Shown: positions 1 to 8,720 of the stretch, in pieces | Numbering within the stretch: position 1 is the stretch's first letter | Layout of the letters: each line of letters begins with the position of its first letter | From: DAOUKH01 sp965219875 | Lineage (GTDB): Bacteria; Chloroflexota; Dehalococcoidia; SHYB01 | NCBI GenBank assembly: GCA_965219875.1 | Contig: CBDCOW010000003.1 | Location: forward strand, 496,001-560,000 | Length of the DNA: 64,000 bases | Direction of reading: 5' to 3' | Notes under the pieces: model-generated | The model's database searches: none | Told to the model about the DNA's origin: nothing | What the model saw: the letters and a program-made list of their open reading frames with translations, nothing else | Translations under genes and position numbers: made by a program

Positions 1-488
1 AACGTCTCGTCGACCGTCGCGTCCTGCATCCCGGCAGGGTCGGCCCAGACCATGTCGCGCGGTTCGCTAAAGAGAACCGGCTCGCCGAATAGCTCCGCGT
101 CGGGCTCCGCGCCGTAGCGCAGCCGAACGCCGCCCACGTTAATGAGGTAGCAGTGCGCCGACCCGTGACGGTCCACGTGAATCTGCGAGCCATCGGTCGC
201 GAACGCGGTGTAGCTGGCGGGGAGCGGCGGCGCGGGCGAGGCCTCGGCGAGACCGGGGCGGAGACCGCCGGGAGTGCCCGCCACGATCCAGGTGACGCGG
301 CGGCGCGGCGGCGCGGCGGCCTCGATCCGATGCAAGATCTCGGACTCGGCCAGGCCCGATGACGACGGATCGCGGAGCACCGCAGCGGCGCGGTCGAGGC
401 GTCCCCGCCAGGCATCGAAGCCGTCGTCGAGCCCGCGGGTCATGCCCTCTACCTGCGGGACGGTGCGGTGCAGGTCGAGCGGCGTCAC
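1..488 (-). CDS. NurA-domain nuclease, partial (C-terminus outside window)
   Basis: The reverse-strand frame starts at a GTG (488-486) and stays open to the window edge, giving about 162 residues. Around residues 90-115 it reads TAFATDGSQIHVDRHG followed by CYLINVGGVRLRYG. This Asp-Gly-Ser-Gln block with an INVG strand is the metal-binding N-terminal part of bacterial NurA-domain 5'-to-3' nucleases, which work with the HerA translocase in end resection. A GGAGAGG lies about 11 bases before the GTG. The gene follows selB by 25 bases on the same strand, so it is probably cotranscribed. No herA is visible; it may lie beyond the edge. The family call rests on remembered motif spacing. Confidence 0.7.
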   Translation of the reverse strand, partial: MTPLDLHRTVPQVEGMTRGLDDGFDAWRGRLDRAAAVLRDPSSSGLAESEILHRIEAAAPPRRRVTWIVAGTPGGLRPGLAEASPAPPLPASYTAFATDGSQIHVDRHGSAHCYLINVGGVRLRYGAEPDAELFGEPVLFSEPRDMVWADPAGMQDATVDET

Positions 489-513
489 GGCCTCGCCGTC
501 CTCTCCAGTCCGT

Positions 514-2376
514 TCATCGCAGCACCCGCTCGTCGCCCTGCCGGCGGGTGACCCGGCTTTGGTCGAGATATTCGAGGAAGGCGAGCACGTACTTGCGGCT
601 GCTGCCGAACATGTCGCGGACCTGCCCCACCGTGATCGTTCCTTCCTCCTGAAGGCGGGCCACGACCCTGCCGCGCATCTCCTCGAAGGCCGCGGCGGCG
701 AAGACCACGTCAGGCGCGGCGCGGACGACCTTGCCCTCGTCGAGCAGATAGTTCACTAGCTCGGGATCAAGTTTGGCCTCGGGCGGCGGGCTGTAGGGCG
801 ACGAGGCGAGGGCGGCGAGATAGGCGTCGATCTGGGCCTGCTGCTGCGGCGAGACCGACGGCGCGCGTCCCGGCAGGTGGAGCAGCGACCCGCGCTCCGC
901 GGCGTCGCCCCGTGCCTGGAGCGCGTCGAGCACCAGCCCGAATTGGGCGGGATTGAGATTGAGCCGACTCCGCACCTCCTCCTTCGCCATACCACGGCGG
1001 GCCGGATAGCGCGTGTGGAAATCACCGAGAAGACCCGCGAGCGCCCGCCCGCGCCGCGCCAAGCCGTGCTCGGTGTGCACGTGCGACGCGGGGCGAAGCG
1101 CGCCGCTTCCCAGGTGAACGACCTCCCCCGAAACGACGAGCCGACCGACCACGGCCTCGACCTCGGCCGCCGACATATTCACCGTGTCGGGCAGGCTCCT
1201 GACCTGGCATGGCTCCTTGGCGGCGATCGCCTCCATCACGAGTTCATCGGGAGACCCCGCTTCGAGCACTTCGAGGCGTCCAATCACGCCTTCGTCGAAA
1301 CGCCGGTGCCGCTTCGCCCGCGGCTCGATAATCTCACCGCCGCCCACCGTTCCCCACGAGTTCCGCAGGATGAAGAGGTCGCCCTTCACCAGCGCGACGG
1401 GCCGCTGGAGCTTCAGCTGCGCCAGCTCCGTCTCCCCCGGCCCAAGCTCGTCGTTCTCGAGGAGACGGAAACGTGCCGGCGTCTCCGACGTTCCGGTATG
1501 GAAGAGCACCGTAGCATTGTGCTTCAGCGGGGCCGGCGCGTCCTTGACCATCCGCACCCTCGCGTCGACGGCGGCGGTCGCGGCGAGCCAGCCGGGCACC
1601 GCCACCACGTCGCCCCGGCTGACCTCTTCATGGCCGATGCCGCTGATGTTGACCGCGAGCCGCCGCCCCGGCCCAGCCTCATCGAGCTTCTTCCGGTGCG
1701 TCTGCAAGCCGCGGATGCGGCCCCGCAGCCCCTTGGGGACCAGCTCGACTTCCTGACCCACCGAGAACGACCCGTCCGACAGGGTGCCGGTCACCACGGC
1801 CCCGAAACCCGGCATCACGAAGGAGCGGTCGATGGGGAGACGGGGACGGCCCAGGTCCTTGCGGGGCTCGGTTTGGGCCAGAAGCTCAGCGATCGTCTGC
1901 TTGAGCTCGTCGAGGCCCTCGCCGGTCATCGCGGAGGCCGCGATCATCGGCGCGCCTTCGAACGCCGCGCCCTCCAACGCCTCGCGGACGTCGGCGCCGA
2001 CCAGCTCGAGCCAGTCGTCGTCCACCAGGTCCTTCTTGGTCAGCACGACGAGGCCGCGCTCGACGCGCAGGAGGTCGAGGATCGCGAGATGCTCCCGCGT
2101 CTGGGGCATGACGCCTTCATCCGCCGCGACGATGAGCATCGCGAGATCGACGCCGCCGACGCCGGCGAGCATGTTCTTGACCAGGCGCTCATGCCCCGGC
2201 ACGTCGACGACCCCGACCTCCTCGCCGTTGGGAAGAAGGAGCCAGGCGAAGCCGAGATCGAGCGTCATCTGACGCTCTTTCTCTTCTTTTAGACGGTCGG
2301 GATCGATGCCGGTGAGCGCCTTCACCAGCGTCGATTTTCCGTGGTCTACGTGGCCCGCCGTGCCTATGACGTACAT
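514..2376 (-). CDS. selB: Selenocysteine-specific translation elongation factor SelB
   Basis: SelB is the GTPase that delivers Sec-tRNA(Sec) to UGA codons marked by a SECIS hairpin. The N-terminal domain carries GHVDHGKS (residues 8-15, G1), DVPGH (58-62, G3) and TKKD (113-116, G4), with the short switch region typical of SelB. EF-Tu-like barrels follow. The C-terminal third, rich in charged helices, fits the winged-helix repeats that bind SECIS RNA. At 620 residues it has the usual SelB length. I chose the ATG at 2376 because MYVIGTAGHVDHGKST is the family start; the frame extends 14 residues further but without homology-like sequence. It follows hemW on the same strand. selA, selD and tRNA-Sec are not in the window. 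Two UGA-containing genes here are its likely clients. Confidence 0.96.
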   Translation of the reverse strand: MYVIGTAGHVDHGKSTLVKALTGIDPDRLKEEKERQMTLDLGFAWLLLPNGEEVGVVDVPGHERLVKNMLAGVGGVDLAMLIVAADEGVMPQTREHLAILDLLRVERGLVVLTKKDLVDDDWLELVGADVREALEGAAFEGAPMIAASAMTGEGLDELKQTIAELLAQTEPRKDLGRPRLPIDRSFVMPGFGAVVTGTLSDGSFSVGQEVELVPKGLRGRIRGLQTHRKKLDEAGPGRRLAVNISGIGHEEVSRGDVVAVPGWLAATAAVDARVRMVKDAPAPLKHNATVLFHTGTSETPARFRLLENDELGPGETELAQLKLQRPVALVKGDLFILRNSWGTVGGGEIIEPRAKRHRRFDEGVIGRLEVLEAGSPDELVMEAIAAKEPCQVRSLPDTVNMSAAEVEAVVGRLVVSGEVVHLGSGALRPASHVHTEHGLARRGRALAGLLGDFHTRYPARRGMAKEEVRSRLNLNPAQFGLVLDALQARGDAAERGSLLHLPGRAPSVSPQQQAQIDAYLAALASSPYSPPPEAKLDPELVNYLLDEGKVVRAAPDVVFAAAAFEEMRGRVVARLQEEGTITVGQVRDMFGSSRKYVLAFLEYLDQSRVTRRQGDERVLR

Positions 2377-2434
2377 GCGTGTTCCTACGGAAGAGAGAAT
2401 ACCACCGCGGCCCCGCACCGGGCAGGCCGCGCGG

Positions 2435-3613
2435 CTAGTTTCCGTCGGGGAGAAGGCGGGCGAAGAGCTCGTTGCTGAGGAGCCGCCCTTTCGGTGTCAG
2501 GCGGACGATGCCGCCGGCGCGCTCGACCATGCCGTAGCCCTCGAACTCGTCGAGGACGGGCGCGTCCCCCGGCGGGATGTCCGCCTCGGCCAACCCCGAC
2601 GCGAGACGCAGCTTGAGGATCGCCGTCTCCGCCGCCAGCTCGGCCTCGTCGAGCGTCCGCCGTTCCTCGACGACGGGGCTTGCCCCGATGGCGGCGGCGT
2701 TCCGTTCGTCCGCGCCCGCCGCTGTTGGCGGCGCCGGAGGCGGTTGGCGGAGGCGCCGGACGTACTCCGCGGGCGGCTTGATGTTCCAGAAACGGGCCGG
2801 CGGCAGGTAGGAATGCGCTCCCGGCCCCAGTCCCACGAACGGTCCGTTCTCCCAGTAGGTCAGGTTGTGCCGCGACGCGCGGCCCGGCTTCGCCCAGTTC
2901 GATATCTCGTAGTGCTCGTAGCCCGCCCCGGCGAGACGGCGCTCGGCAAGCTCGTACATCTCCGCGGCCAGGTCGGGATCGGGCGCCGGGACGCGGCCCG
3001 CCCCCACGTCGCGGTGCAGGGGCGTCCCTTCCTCTATCCCCAGGGCGTAGAGCGACAGGTGCTCCATGCCCAACGCCGCCGCACCCTCCAGCGACTCCTC
3101 CCATTGCGCCACCGTCTGGCGCGGCAGGCCGTAGATGAGATCGACCGAGACGTTGTCGAAGCCGGCCTCCCGTGCCCGCGCCACGGCGTCGACCGCCTCG
3201 CGCGCCGAATGGCGGCGGGTCAGCAGGGTAAGCTCGTCGTCGCGCAGGCTCTGGACCCCGAAGCTGAGGCGGTTGATCCCCGCTTCGCGCCAGACCGCGA
3301 GGCTGGCTGCCTCAGCGTCGCCGGGGTTTACCTCCGCCGTGATCTCGGCGTCCTCTTCGACGTGAAAGACGCGCCGCACCGCGTCGAGGACGCCCGCGAG
3401 CTCGGCCGGGGGCAGCCACGACGGCGTCCCGCCGCCGAAGAAGACCGACCCCGTCGCGGGCCGTTCGAGCGCGCCGCCCCAGTAGGCGGCCTCGCTTTTC
3501 ACCGCCTCCAGGTAGCCGGGGATCAGACGTTCGATCCGCTCGTACGTATTGAAGTTGCAGTAGGAGCACTTCGTCTCGCAGAACGGAACGTGGATGTAGA
3601 GCGCGAGGGCCAT
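2435..3613 (-). CDS. hemW: Radical SAM heme chaperone HemW (HemN-like)
   Basis: This is a 392-residue radical SAM protein. The CxxxCxxC cluster motif is CETKCSYC (C12, C16, C19) just after an N-terminal ALYIHVPFC strand, and GGGTPS lies at residues 60-65. The Cys follows the first beta strand directly and the HemN-specific N-terminal extension is missing. That fits HemW, a heme-binding chaperone, better than a true coproporphyrinogen III oxidase, and the HemN_C-like domain is at the C-terminus. The gene is first in a minus-strand set with selB 58 bases downstream and diverges from holA. Start codon ATG at 3613. Confidence 0.9.
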   Translation of the reverse strand: MALALYIHVPFCETKCSYCNFNTYERIERLIPGYLEAVKSEAAYWGGALERPATGSVFFGGGTPSWLPPAELAGVLDAVRRVFHVEEDAEITAEVNPGDAEAASLAVWREAGINRLSFGVQSLRDDELTLLTRRHSAREAVDAVARAREAGFDNVSVDLIYGLPRQTVAQWEESLEGAAALGMEHLSLYALGIEEGTPLHRDVGAGRVPAPDPDLAAEMYELAERRLAGAGYEHYEISNWAKPGRASRHNLTYWENGPFVGLGPGAHSYLPPARFWNIKPPAEYVRRLRQPPPAPPTAAGADERNAAAIGASPVVEERRTLDEAELAAETAILKLRLASGLAEADIPPGDAPVLDEFEGYGMVERAGGIVRLTPKGRLLSNELFARLLPDGN

Positions 3614-3665
3614 GTTCTCTAGACGGGCGCGACGGCGGGGCTATCTGGCGCCGGCAGGCCCCAGG

Positions 3666-3671
3666 ATACTA
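3666..3671 (+). promoter_or_regulatory. Putative -10 (GATACT) before holA
   Basis: GATACT lies 56 bases before the holA ATG in the hemW-holA divergent gap. It sits inside an imperfect hairpin (CCCCAGGAT / ATCCTTGGGG, 3661-3682). The motif matches other TATACT-type -10 boxes in the window. No clear -35 is visible. Confidence 0.35.
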
Positions 3672-3727
3672 TCCTTGGGGCGCCGGACGCCCCACCGCTC
3701 CACCAACCGCCAGTCGAGGCCCCGCTC

Positions 3728-4774
3728 ATGCCGTGCCACCTGTTCTACGGCGAGGATGAATTCTCCGCCTACGAGGCGTACCAGCGCGTCGCCGCCACCC
3801 TCGGCCCTGCCGAGGAGCTGTCCACCAATACCACGACCTTCGACGGCGAGCGCGTGACCTTCGGCGAAATCGCGATGGCCGCTCAGGCGATGCCCTTCCT
3901 CGGGTCGAAGCGCCTGGTCGTCGTCGAAGGCCTGGGACGGCGGCTCGTGGCCAGGGCCAAGAAAGCCGCGGACGGCGAGGGCAAGGACGGCGGCAAGGAC
4001 GCCCCGAAAGATTGGGCCGGGCTCCCCGGTCTGGTGACCGGCCTGCCGCCGACGACCGTGCTCCTCTTCCTCGACGGCCCGCTGACGGCGGGCAACCCCT
4101 TGGTCAAGGCCGTGCGCGCCGGCAAGGGCGAGGCGAAGGTCTTCAACGCTCTCAGGGACCGGGAGGTCGCGGGGTGGATCACGGCGCGGGCTAGGGACAA
4201 GGGCGCGAACATTGCCGGCCCCGCCGTGCAGATGCTCGCCGCCCTCGTCGGGGGCAACCTCCGCCTGCTCGACGGCGAGATCGACAAGCTGGCCACGTAC
4301 GCCCGCGGCCGGACGATCGAGCGGGACGACGTCGAAGCGCTGGTATCCCAAGCGAAGGAGACGAGCATCTTCGAATTGGTCGACGCCGTGGCGACGCGTC
4401 GGCAGGGCCCGGCCATGCAGGCGCTGGAGCGTTTGTTGACGCAAGGCGCGCCGCCTCCGGTGACGATGACGATGCTGGCGCGGCAGTTGCGGCTCATGAC
4501 ACACGTCAAGGCGCTCGCCGCGCGCAACGCGGGCGACGACGAGATCATGGCCGCGCTCGGCACGCGCTCCGACTTCGTGGTGCGCAAGACGAAGGAGCAG
4601 GCGCGAAGGTACAGCCTCGACGCCCTAAAGCAACTCTACGAGCGGCTGCTGGAGACCGACCTCGCGATCAAGACCGGCAAGGTGTCGGACGAGCTCGGCC
4701 TCGAAATGTTCGTCGCGGAAGCCAGCGCGCCTTCCGTTTCTGCCCCCTCTCCCAGTGGGAGAGGGTGGGGGTGA
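3728..4774 (+). CDS. holA: DNA polymerase III subunit delta
   Basis: HolA is the delta subunit of the clamp loader, which opens the beta clamp (dnaN is also in this window). The 348-residue protein begins PCHLFYGEDEFSAYEA, the usual delta start with a degenerate nucleotide-binding fold. The core includes a GNLRLLDGEIDKLATYA helix near residue 180 and an ETSIFELVDAV segment, both typical of delta. The last ten or so residues (SPSGRGWG) are encoded by an invading palindromic repeat that also provides the TGA stop, so the native C-terminus was probably slightly different. The first half contains a Lys/Gly-rich insert (about residues 78-92). Confidence 0.9.
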   Translation: MPCHLFYGEDEFSAYEAYQRVAATLGPAEELSTNTTTFDGERVTFGEIAMAAQAMPFLGSKRLVVVEGLGRRLVARAKKAADGEGKDGGKDAPKDWAGLPGLVTGLPPTTVLLFLDGPLTAGNPLVKAVRAGKGEAKVFNALRDREVAGWITARARDKGANIAGPAVQMLAALVGGNLRLLDGEIDKLATYARGRTIERDDVEALVSQAKETSIFELVDAVATRRQGPAMQALERLLTQGAPPPVTMTMLARQLRLMTHVKALAARNAGDDEIMAALGTRSDFVVRKTKEQARRYSLDALKQLYERLLETDLAIKTGKVSDELGLEMFVAEASAPSVSAPSPSGRGWG

Positions 4775-4776
4775 GG
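4745..4776. repeat. Dispersed palindromic repeat at the holA 3' end
   Basis: CCCTCTCCC-AGT-GGGAGAGGG is a perfect 9-bp hairpin followed by a G-rich GGGGGTGAGG tail. Related elements occur near 20660-20893, 21869-21915 and 38023-38060. This copy overlaps the holA coding end and supplies its stop codon. It may also act as a transcription stop between the convergent holA and PHP genes. Confidence 0.75.
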
Positions 4777-4785
4777 GCCGCCGCG

Positions 4786-5427
4786 TCACCGTAACCGCGC
4801 GGCGCGGAACCGTCCCGCCTTCACCTCGGCGATGAAGTCGCCGAGCCCGGAGACGGGCCGCTCGAACTCGGTAGCGCAGACGCCCATGTCGTCCGGGTCG
4901 TGGGTATCGCTGCCCCCGAAGGAAGGCAGACCCGTGAACGCACACAGGGCCGCCGAGAACTCGTTCTGTCGCGGGGTGCCCCGTCCGTTGAGCGACTCGA
5001 CGCCTTCCGTCAGGCCGAAGGCCGCGTTGCCGCTCGCCGCTCGCCGCACCTGCTCGTCGAACGGCAACGACCACGGTTCGCTCTCGTCGGTATACGCCCG
5101 GCGGTAGGGGTGCACGACGAGGAGGACGCCGCCGGCCCGGTCCACGTACTCCCGCAGGAAGGGCGCGCGGTGCATCCCGTAGACGTAGGACTCGATCCCG
5201 AAGACAAGCACGTGCCCTTCCTCGGTGGTGATCTCGCAGCCGGGGATGATGGTGAAGTCGTGCCGCTTCGCCAGTTCCTCGGCGCGGCGAAGGTCCCAGA
5301 ACTGGTCGTGCTCCGTCAGGCAGAGCCCATCGAGGCCCGCCGCCTTGGCCCCCTCGACTAGCTCGTCCGGGGTGAGCGTGCTGTCCCACGACTCCAACGA
5401 GGTGTGCGCGTGCAGGTCGATAAGCAT
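4786..5427 (-). CDS. PHP-domain metal-dependent phosphoesterase
   Basis: This 213-residue protein of the polymerase/histidinol phosphatase fold starts LIDLHAHTSLES, giving the H6-x-H8 metal motif. It continues with LTEHDQ (His40-Asp41), IIPGCEITTEEGHVL, a VVHPYRR block and a C-terminal GGSDTHD motif. All the PHP metal-ligand blocks are therefore present. Members hydrolyse phosphate esters such as 3',5' nucleoside bisphosphates, but the substrate here is unknown. It is convergent with holA and stands alone. Confidence 0.85.
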   Translation of the reverse strand: MLIDLHAHTSLESWDSTLTPDELVEGAKAAGLDGLCLTEHDQFWDLRRAEELAKRHDFTIIPGCEITTEEGHVLVFGIESYVYGMHRAPFLREYVDRAGGVLLVVHPYRRAYTDESEPWSLPFDEQVRRAASGNAAFGLTEGVESLNGRGTPRQNEFSAALCAFTGLPSFGGSDTHDPDDMGVCATEFERPVSGLGDFIAEVKAGRFRAARLR

Positions 5428-5485
5428 CCGTCCGAGTCTCCCACCGCGCCAAAGCCGCCGTCAAGGAAAGCGGCAGACGCCGACT

Positions 5486-5491
5486 TATACT
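5486..5491 (+). promoter_or_regulatory. Putative -10 (TATACT) for the CoA-transferase gene at 5526
   Basis: TATACT lies 34 bases before the ATG, with a GGAAGGAGC ribosome site in between (5510-5518). No convincing -35 is seen. Confidence 0.5.
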
Positions 5492-5525
5492 GTGGGCAAC
5501 CGCGACGCAGGAAGGAGCGCCCCCG

Positions 5526-6770
5526 ATGGCGGTCCCCGCCGGTCCGCTGCCCCTCGCCCCCTACCGTGTGCTCGACTTGACCGAGCAGTTCGGGGCGCTC
5601 TGCGGACGCATTCTCGGCGACTTGGGCGCGGACGTCATCAAGATCGAGCGGCCCGGTGGCGACCCGGCGCGCCGGCTCCCGCCCTTCGCCGATGGGCGAC
5701 CCGGACCCAACGGCAGCCTCTCGTGGTGGGCGTCGAACTACAACAAGCGGTCGGCCGTCCTCGACCTCGCCACCGACGACGGGCGGGCGGTCCTGACCGC
5801 GCTGGCGGCGGCCTCCGACTTCGTCATCGAGTCGTTCTCGCCGGGGCGGTTGGCGGAGATGGACCTCGACTATGCGCACCTGCGCCGCATCAATCCCAGC
5901 CTGGTGTGGGTCTCGATCACGCCCTACGGCAGCGACGGGCCTCGCGCCGGATGGGCCGCCGACGACATCACCCTGATGGCCGCCGGCGGGTGGATGCACC
6001 TCGCGGGCAACGAGGACCGGGCGCCGCTGCGATGCTCGGCGCCCCAGGCCGACCCTCAGGCGGGGGCGCAGGCGGCGATGGGCGCCATGGTCGCGCACCA
6101 CCATCGGCGTCTGACCGGACGCGGCCAGCATGTCGACGTCTCGATGCAGGCCGCGGTGGTCAACACGTTGATCGAGATACCCGCCATGTGGGACGTGGGC
6201 GGCAAGATCGCGCGGCGCGGCGTCCGATCCGAGTGGGGACCTCTGATGCAGCGCTGGTTGTTCTCATGCAAGGACGGCTACGTGACCTGGAAATGGTTCG
6301 TCGACCGCGGGCGGGGGCGGCGCAACCGCGGCCTGATGGAGTGGATGCGGGATGAGGGCGCCGACGATGGCGTCGCCGATTGGGACTACGAGGCCCTGAC
6401 GCTCTACAGCCTCACCCAGGAGCAGGTCGATCACATGGAGGAGACGGTGCAGCGCTTCCTCTCCACGCGCACCAAGGCGGAGATCTACCGGGAGGCGCTG
6501 GCGCGGCGCTTCCTCTGCTTTCCCGTCCACACGCCGGAAGATGTCGTGGCCGATCCCCAGATGCGGGCCCGCGGCTTCTTCCGTGAGCTGCGCCACCCCG
6601 GGCGCGAGGCCCCCGTCCTCTATCCGGGGCCGTTCGTCACCAGCACCGCCGCCGACTATGCTCCGCGGCTCCCGCCGCCGCGCGTCGGCGAGCACACCCT
6701 CGACGCACTCGCGCTCGCCGGGATCGGCCGCGGCGAGGCCCTCACACTCCGCGGATCTGGAGTAATTTAA
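5526..6770 (+). CDS. CaiB/BaiF family (class III) CoA-transferase, copy 1
   Basis: The 414-residue protein has the class III CoA-transferase fold. The N-terminal half holds LGADVIKIERPGGDPAR (about residues 33-50), a NYNKRSAVLDLA strand typical of the family, and TPYGSDGPRAGW. The GRGQHVDVS block (198-206) surrounds the region of the catalytic aspartate. The C-terminal lid ends with RVGEHT. Such enzymes move CoA between an acyl donor and a carboxylate acceptor, and some are racemases. This copy is the most divergent of the four here in its central lid (a basic DRGRGRRNRG stretch near 260). Substrate unknown. Confidence 0.9.
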   Translation: MAVPAGPLPLAPYRVLDLTEQFGALCGRILGDLGADVIKIERPGGDPARRLPPFADGRPGPNGSLSWWASNYNKRSAVLDLATDDGRAVLTALAAASDFVIESFSPGRLAEMDLDYAHLRRINPSLVWVSITPYGSDGPRAGWAADDITLMAAGGWMHLAGNEDRAPLRCSAPQADPQAGAQAAMGAMVAHHHRRLTGRGQHVDVSMQAAVVNTLIEIPAMWDVGGKIARRGVRSEWGPLMQRWLFSCKDGYVTWKWFVDRGRGRRNRGLMEWMRDEGADDGVADWDYEALTLYSLTQEQVDHMEETVQRFLSTRTKAEIYREALARRFLCFPVHTPEDVVADPQMRARGFFRELRHPGREAPVLYPGPFVTSTAADYAPRLPPPRVGEHTLDALALAGIGRGEALTLRGSGVI

Positions 6771-6804
6771 TGAGGAAAGCACCCGCAAAACGCAAGGAGA
6801 CGTC

Positions 6805-7119
6805 ATGATCGTCAGCACCACCGAGACCATACCCGCACGCGAAATCGTCGAAATACTCGGCCTCGCTCGGGGAAACATCGTCCGGACCAAGCACCTAGGC
6901 CGCGACATCCAGGCCGCCCTCAGGAGCCTCGTCGGCGGCACGGTCGGGGGCTATACCGAGATGCTCACCGAGTCCCGCGACCAGGCGACGAAGCTCATGA
7001 TCGAAGACGCCGCGGCGGTCGGCGCCGACGCCATCGTCAACGTGCGGTACACGACCAGTGCCGTCGCCGCCGGCATGTCCGAGCTCCTAGCCTACGGCAC
7101 CGCCGTCAAGCTGAAGTAG
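6805..7119 (+). CDS. YbjQ/UPF0145 heavy-metal-binding domain protein
   Basis: This 104-residue protein starts MIVSTTETIPAREIVEILGLARGN and contains RTKHLGRDIQAALRSLVGG, TEMLTESRDQAT and ADAIVNVRYTTS. These are the diagnostic blocks of the YbjQ family, pentameric proteins of unclear biochemical role. An AAGGAG lies 5 bases before the ATG. It sits between two CoA-transferase genes, 34 bases after the first and 11 before the next, so it is probably part of that operon. Confidence 0.88.
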   Translation: MIVSTTETIPAREIVEILGLARGNIVRTKHLGRDIQAALRSLVGGTVGGYTEMLTESRDQATKLMIEDAAAVGADAIVNVRYTTSAVAAGMSELLAYGTAVKLK

Positions 7120-7130
7120 CCAGTCGGCAG

Positions 7131-8378
7131 ATGCGGAGCATTGACGAAACGCGCGGCGCGCTCGACGGGGTGAAGGTGGCCGACTTCGCCTGGGCCGTCG
7201 CCGGGCCGCTCGTCACCAAGATGCTCGCCGTCCATGGGGCCACGGTGGTCAAGGTCGAGACGAACCACCGCCTCGACGGCACGCGCGTTGGGCCGCCCTT
7301 CCGCGGCAAGCCCAGCCGCAACGGCTCCGCCTACTACACCGACATCAACCCAGGCAAGCTCAGCGTCACCCTCGACTTGCGCAAGCCGAAGGCCCTCGAC
7401 GTCGCCAAGCGCCTCTGCCACTGGGCCGACGTGGTGAACGAGAACTTCAGCCCCGGCGTCATGGCCCGCTGGGGTCTTGGCTACGACGACCTCGCCGTGA
7501 AGAAGCCGTCGACCATCATGCTCAGCTCGTCGATGCAGGGCGCCGACGGCCCCCACGCCAAGCATCCCGGCATCGGCGCGACGCTGGGGGCGCTCGTGGG
7601 CATCAACCATTTCACCGGCTGGCCCGACGCGGAGCCCGTCGGCATTGCCCGCCCCTACACCGACACCATCGCGCCGTGGTTCGGGGCCGCCGCCGTCCTC
7701 GCCGCCCTCGAACATCGCGACCGCACCGGCGAAGGCCAGCACATCGACCTGTCGCAGTACGAGGCGACGATGCACATGATCGCCCCCGCCCTGCTCGACC
7801 ACACCGTCAACGGCGCGGCCCCGGGACGCGTGGGGAACGCATCCCCCAGCGCCGCGCCCCACGGCGCCTACCGCTGCCGCGACTCGGACGCGGCGCCGGA
7901 CAGCGGCCAGGACGAATGGATCGCGGTCGCCGTCGCGTCGGAAGAGCAGTGGGCCGGATTCAAGCGTGCCCTCGACGACGCGCCGTGGGTCGAACAGGAG
8001 CGCTTCCAGACCGCTCTCGGCCGCGTCGCCGCGGGTGAAGAGATCGATGCCCTGGTGGAGGCGTGGGCCTCGCGCCACACCGCCGGCGAGGCCGCCGAGC
8101 TGCTGCAAGCGCATGGCGTGCCCGCCGCCGCGGTCGCCGACGGGCGCGGCCTCCACGCCGACCCGCAGCTCGCCCATCTCGGCGTCCTCGCCGAGGTCGA
8201 CCATCCCCGCATCGGCCCCCACCGCGTCACCCACCCCGCCTTCCACCTCAGCGAGACCCCCGCGAACATCGGCCAGGGCGCCCTCATCGGCGAGCACACC
8301 GAGCACGTCCTAAAGGACTTCCTCGGCTTGTCGGAGGCGGAGTACGCGGCGCTGGAGCAGGCCGAGGCGCTGCAATAG
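7131..8378 (+). CDS. CaiB/BaiF family CoA-transferase, copy 2
   Basis: The 415-residue class III CoA-transferase starts LDGVKVADFAWAVAGPLVTKML, with VVKVETNHRLDGTR (the CoA-binding segment) and NPGKLSVTLDLRKPKAL. The EGQHIDLSQYEAT block is near residues 202-214. It closes with the IGEHTEHVL tail. Together with copy 4 (11909-13141) it forms the FAW/GWIWAAP subtype in which the first strand is followed by A-x-A-G-P, as in succinyl-CoA-dependent transferases. Start codon ATG at 7131, only 11 bases after the YbjQ gene. Substrate unknown. Confidence 0.9.
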   Translation: MRSIDETRGALDGVKVADFAWAVAGPLVTKMLAVHGATVVKVETNHRLDGTRVGPPFRGKPSRNGSAYYTDINPGKLSVTLDLRKPKALDVAKRLCHWADVVNENFSPGVMARWGLGYDDLAVKKPSTIMLSSSMQGADGPHAKHPGIGATLGALVGINHFTGWPDAEPVGIARPYTDTIAPWFGAAAVLAALEHRDRTGEGQHIDLSQYEATMHMIAPALLDHTVNGAAPGRVGNASPSAAPHGAYRCRDSDAAPDSGQDEWIAVAVASEEQWAGFKRALDDAPWVEQERFQTALGRVAAGEEIDALVEAWASRHTAGEAAELLQAHGVPAAAVADGRGLHADPQLAHLGVLAEVDHPRIGPHRVTHPAFHLSETPANIGQGALIGEHTEHVLKDFLGLSEAEYAALEQAEALQ

Positions 8379-8400
8379 CCGACGCAGCGGCGGCGCTCGC

Positions 8401-8406
8401 TATACT
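8401..8406 (+). promoter_or_regulatory. Putative -10 (TATACT) before the accessory pair
   Basis: TATACT is followed 7 bases later by an ATG that opens a 16-codon frame (8414-8464) overlapping the start of the next gene. A short or leaderless transcript is possible. Confidence 0.45.
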
Positions 8407-8450
8407 GCGCCGCATGACCGATACCTTGCATTGGGAGCGCGCGCACGACC

Positions 8451-8720
8451 ATGACGCAAGCTGACAGCATCCGGGAATACGCCCTCAAACATTACGTCAA
8501 GCCGGCGCGCCGTGCTGGCAGATCCACAATAATGATACGGGCCGGCGACGTGAGCAAAGGCATGGGCTTGCTGCCACCTGGCCGCCTGCCGAAGGTTTGC
8601 CAGACGCTTCGCGGAAAGATATTCCTTGATCAAGCGGAGTTGGAACTCCAGAACCATACAGGTCCGAAGGAAAGCACGACGACCACGTTCTACTACGCCA
8701 CACGCGGCAGGAAGCAATGA
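8451..8720 (+). CDS. Conserved-looking small protein of unknown function, upstream of DUF6884 gene
   Basis: I do not recognise this 89-residue protein. It starts MTQADSIREYALKHYVKPARRAG, then IRAGDVSKGMGL, LPKVCQTLRGK, and ends in a Thr-rich TTTTFYYATRGRKQ strand. The lack of a signal peptide or membrane segment suggests a soluble protein. Its TGA stop overlaps the ATG of the next gene by 4 bases (ATGA, 8717-8720), so the two are translationally coupled and probably act together. A basic Arg/Lys patch at residues 19-24 could contact nucleic acid, but that is speculation. Confidence 0.7.
   Translation: MTQADSIREYALKHYVKPARRAGRSTIMIRAGDVSKGMGLLPPGRLPKVCQTLRGKIFLDQAELELQNHTGPKESTTTTFYYATRGRKQ

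Noticed and set aside
877..2292. Large plus-strand open frame opposite selB
   Set aside because: It is a GC-rich antisense shadow of selB with no recognisable motifs; selB itself is unmistakable.
3641..4504. 287-residue minus-strand open frame opposite holA
   Set aside because: It runs antisense to a clear holA, is rich in Arg and His, and shows no domain pattern.
8414..8464. 16-residue upstream peptide before the DUF6884 pair
   Set aside because: It overlaps the start of the next gene and has no ribosome site; it may be a leader peptide but nothing supports translation.
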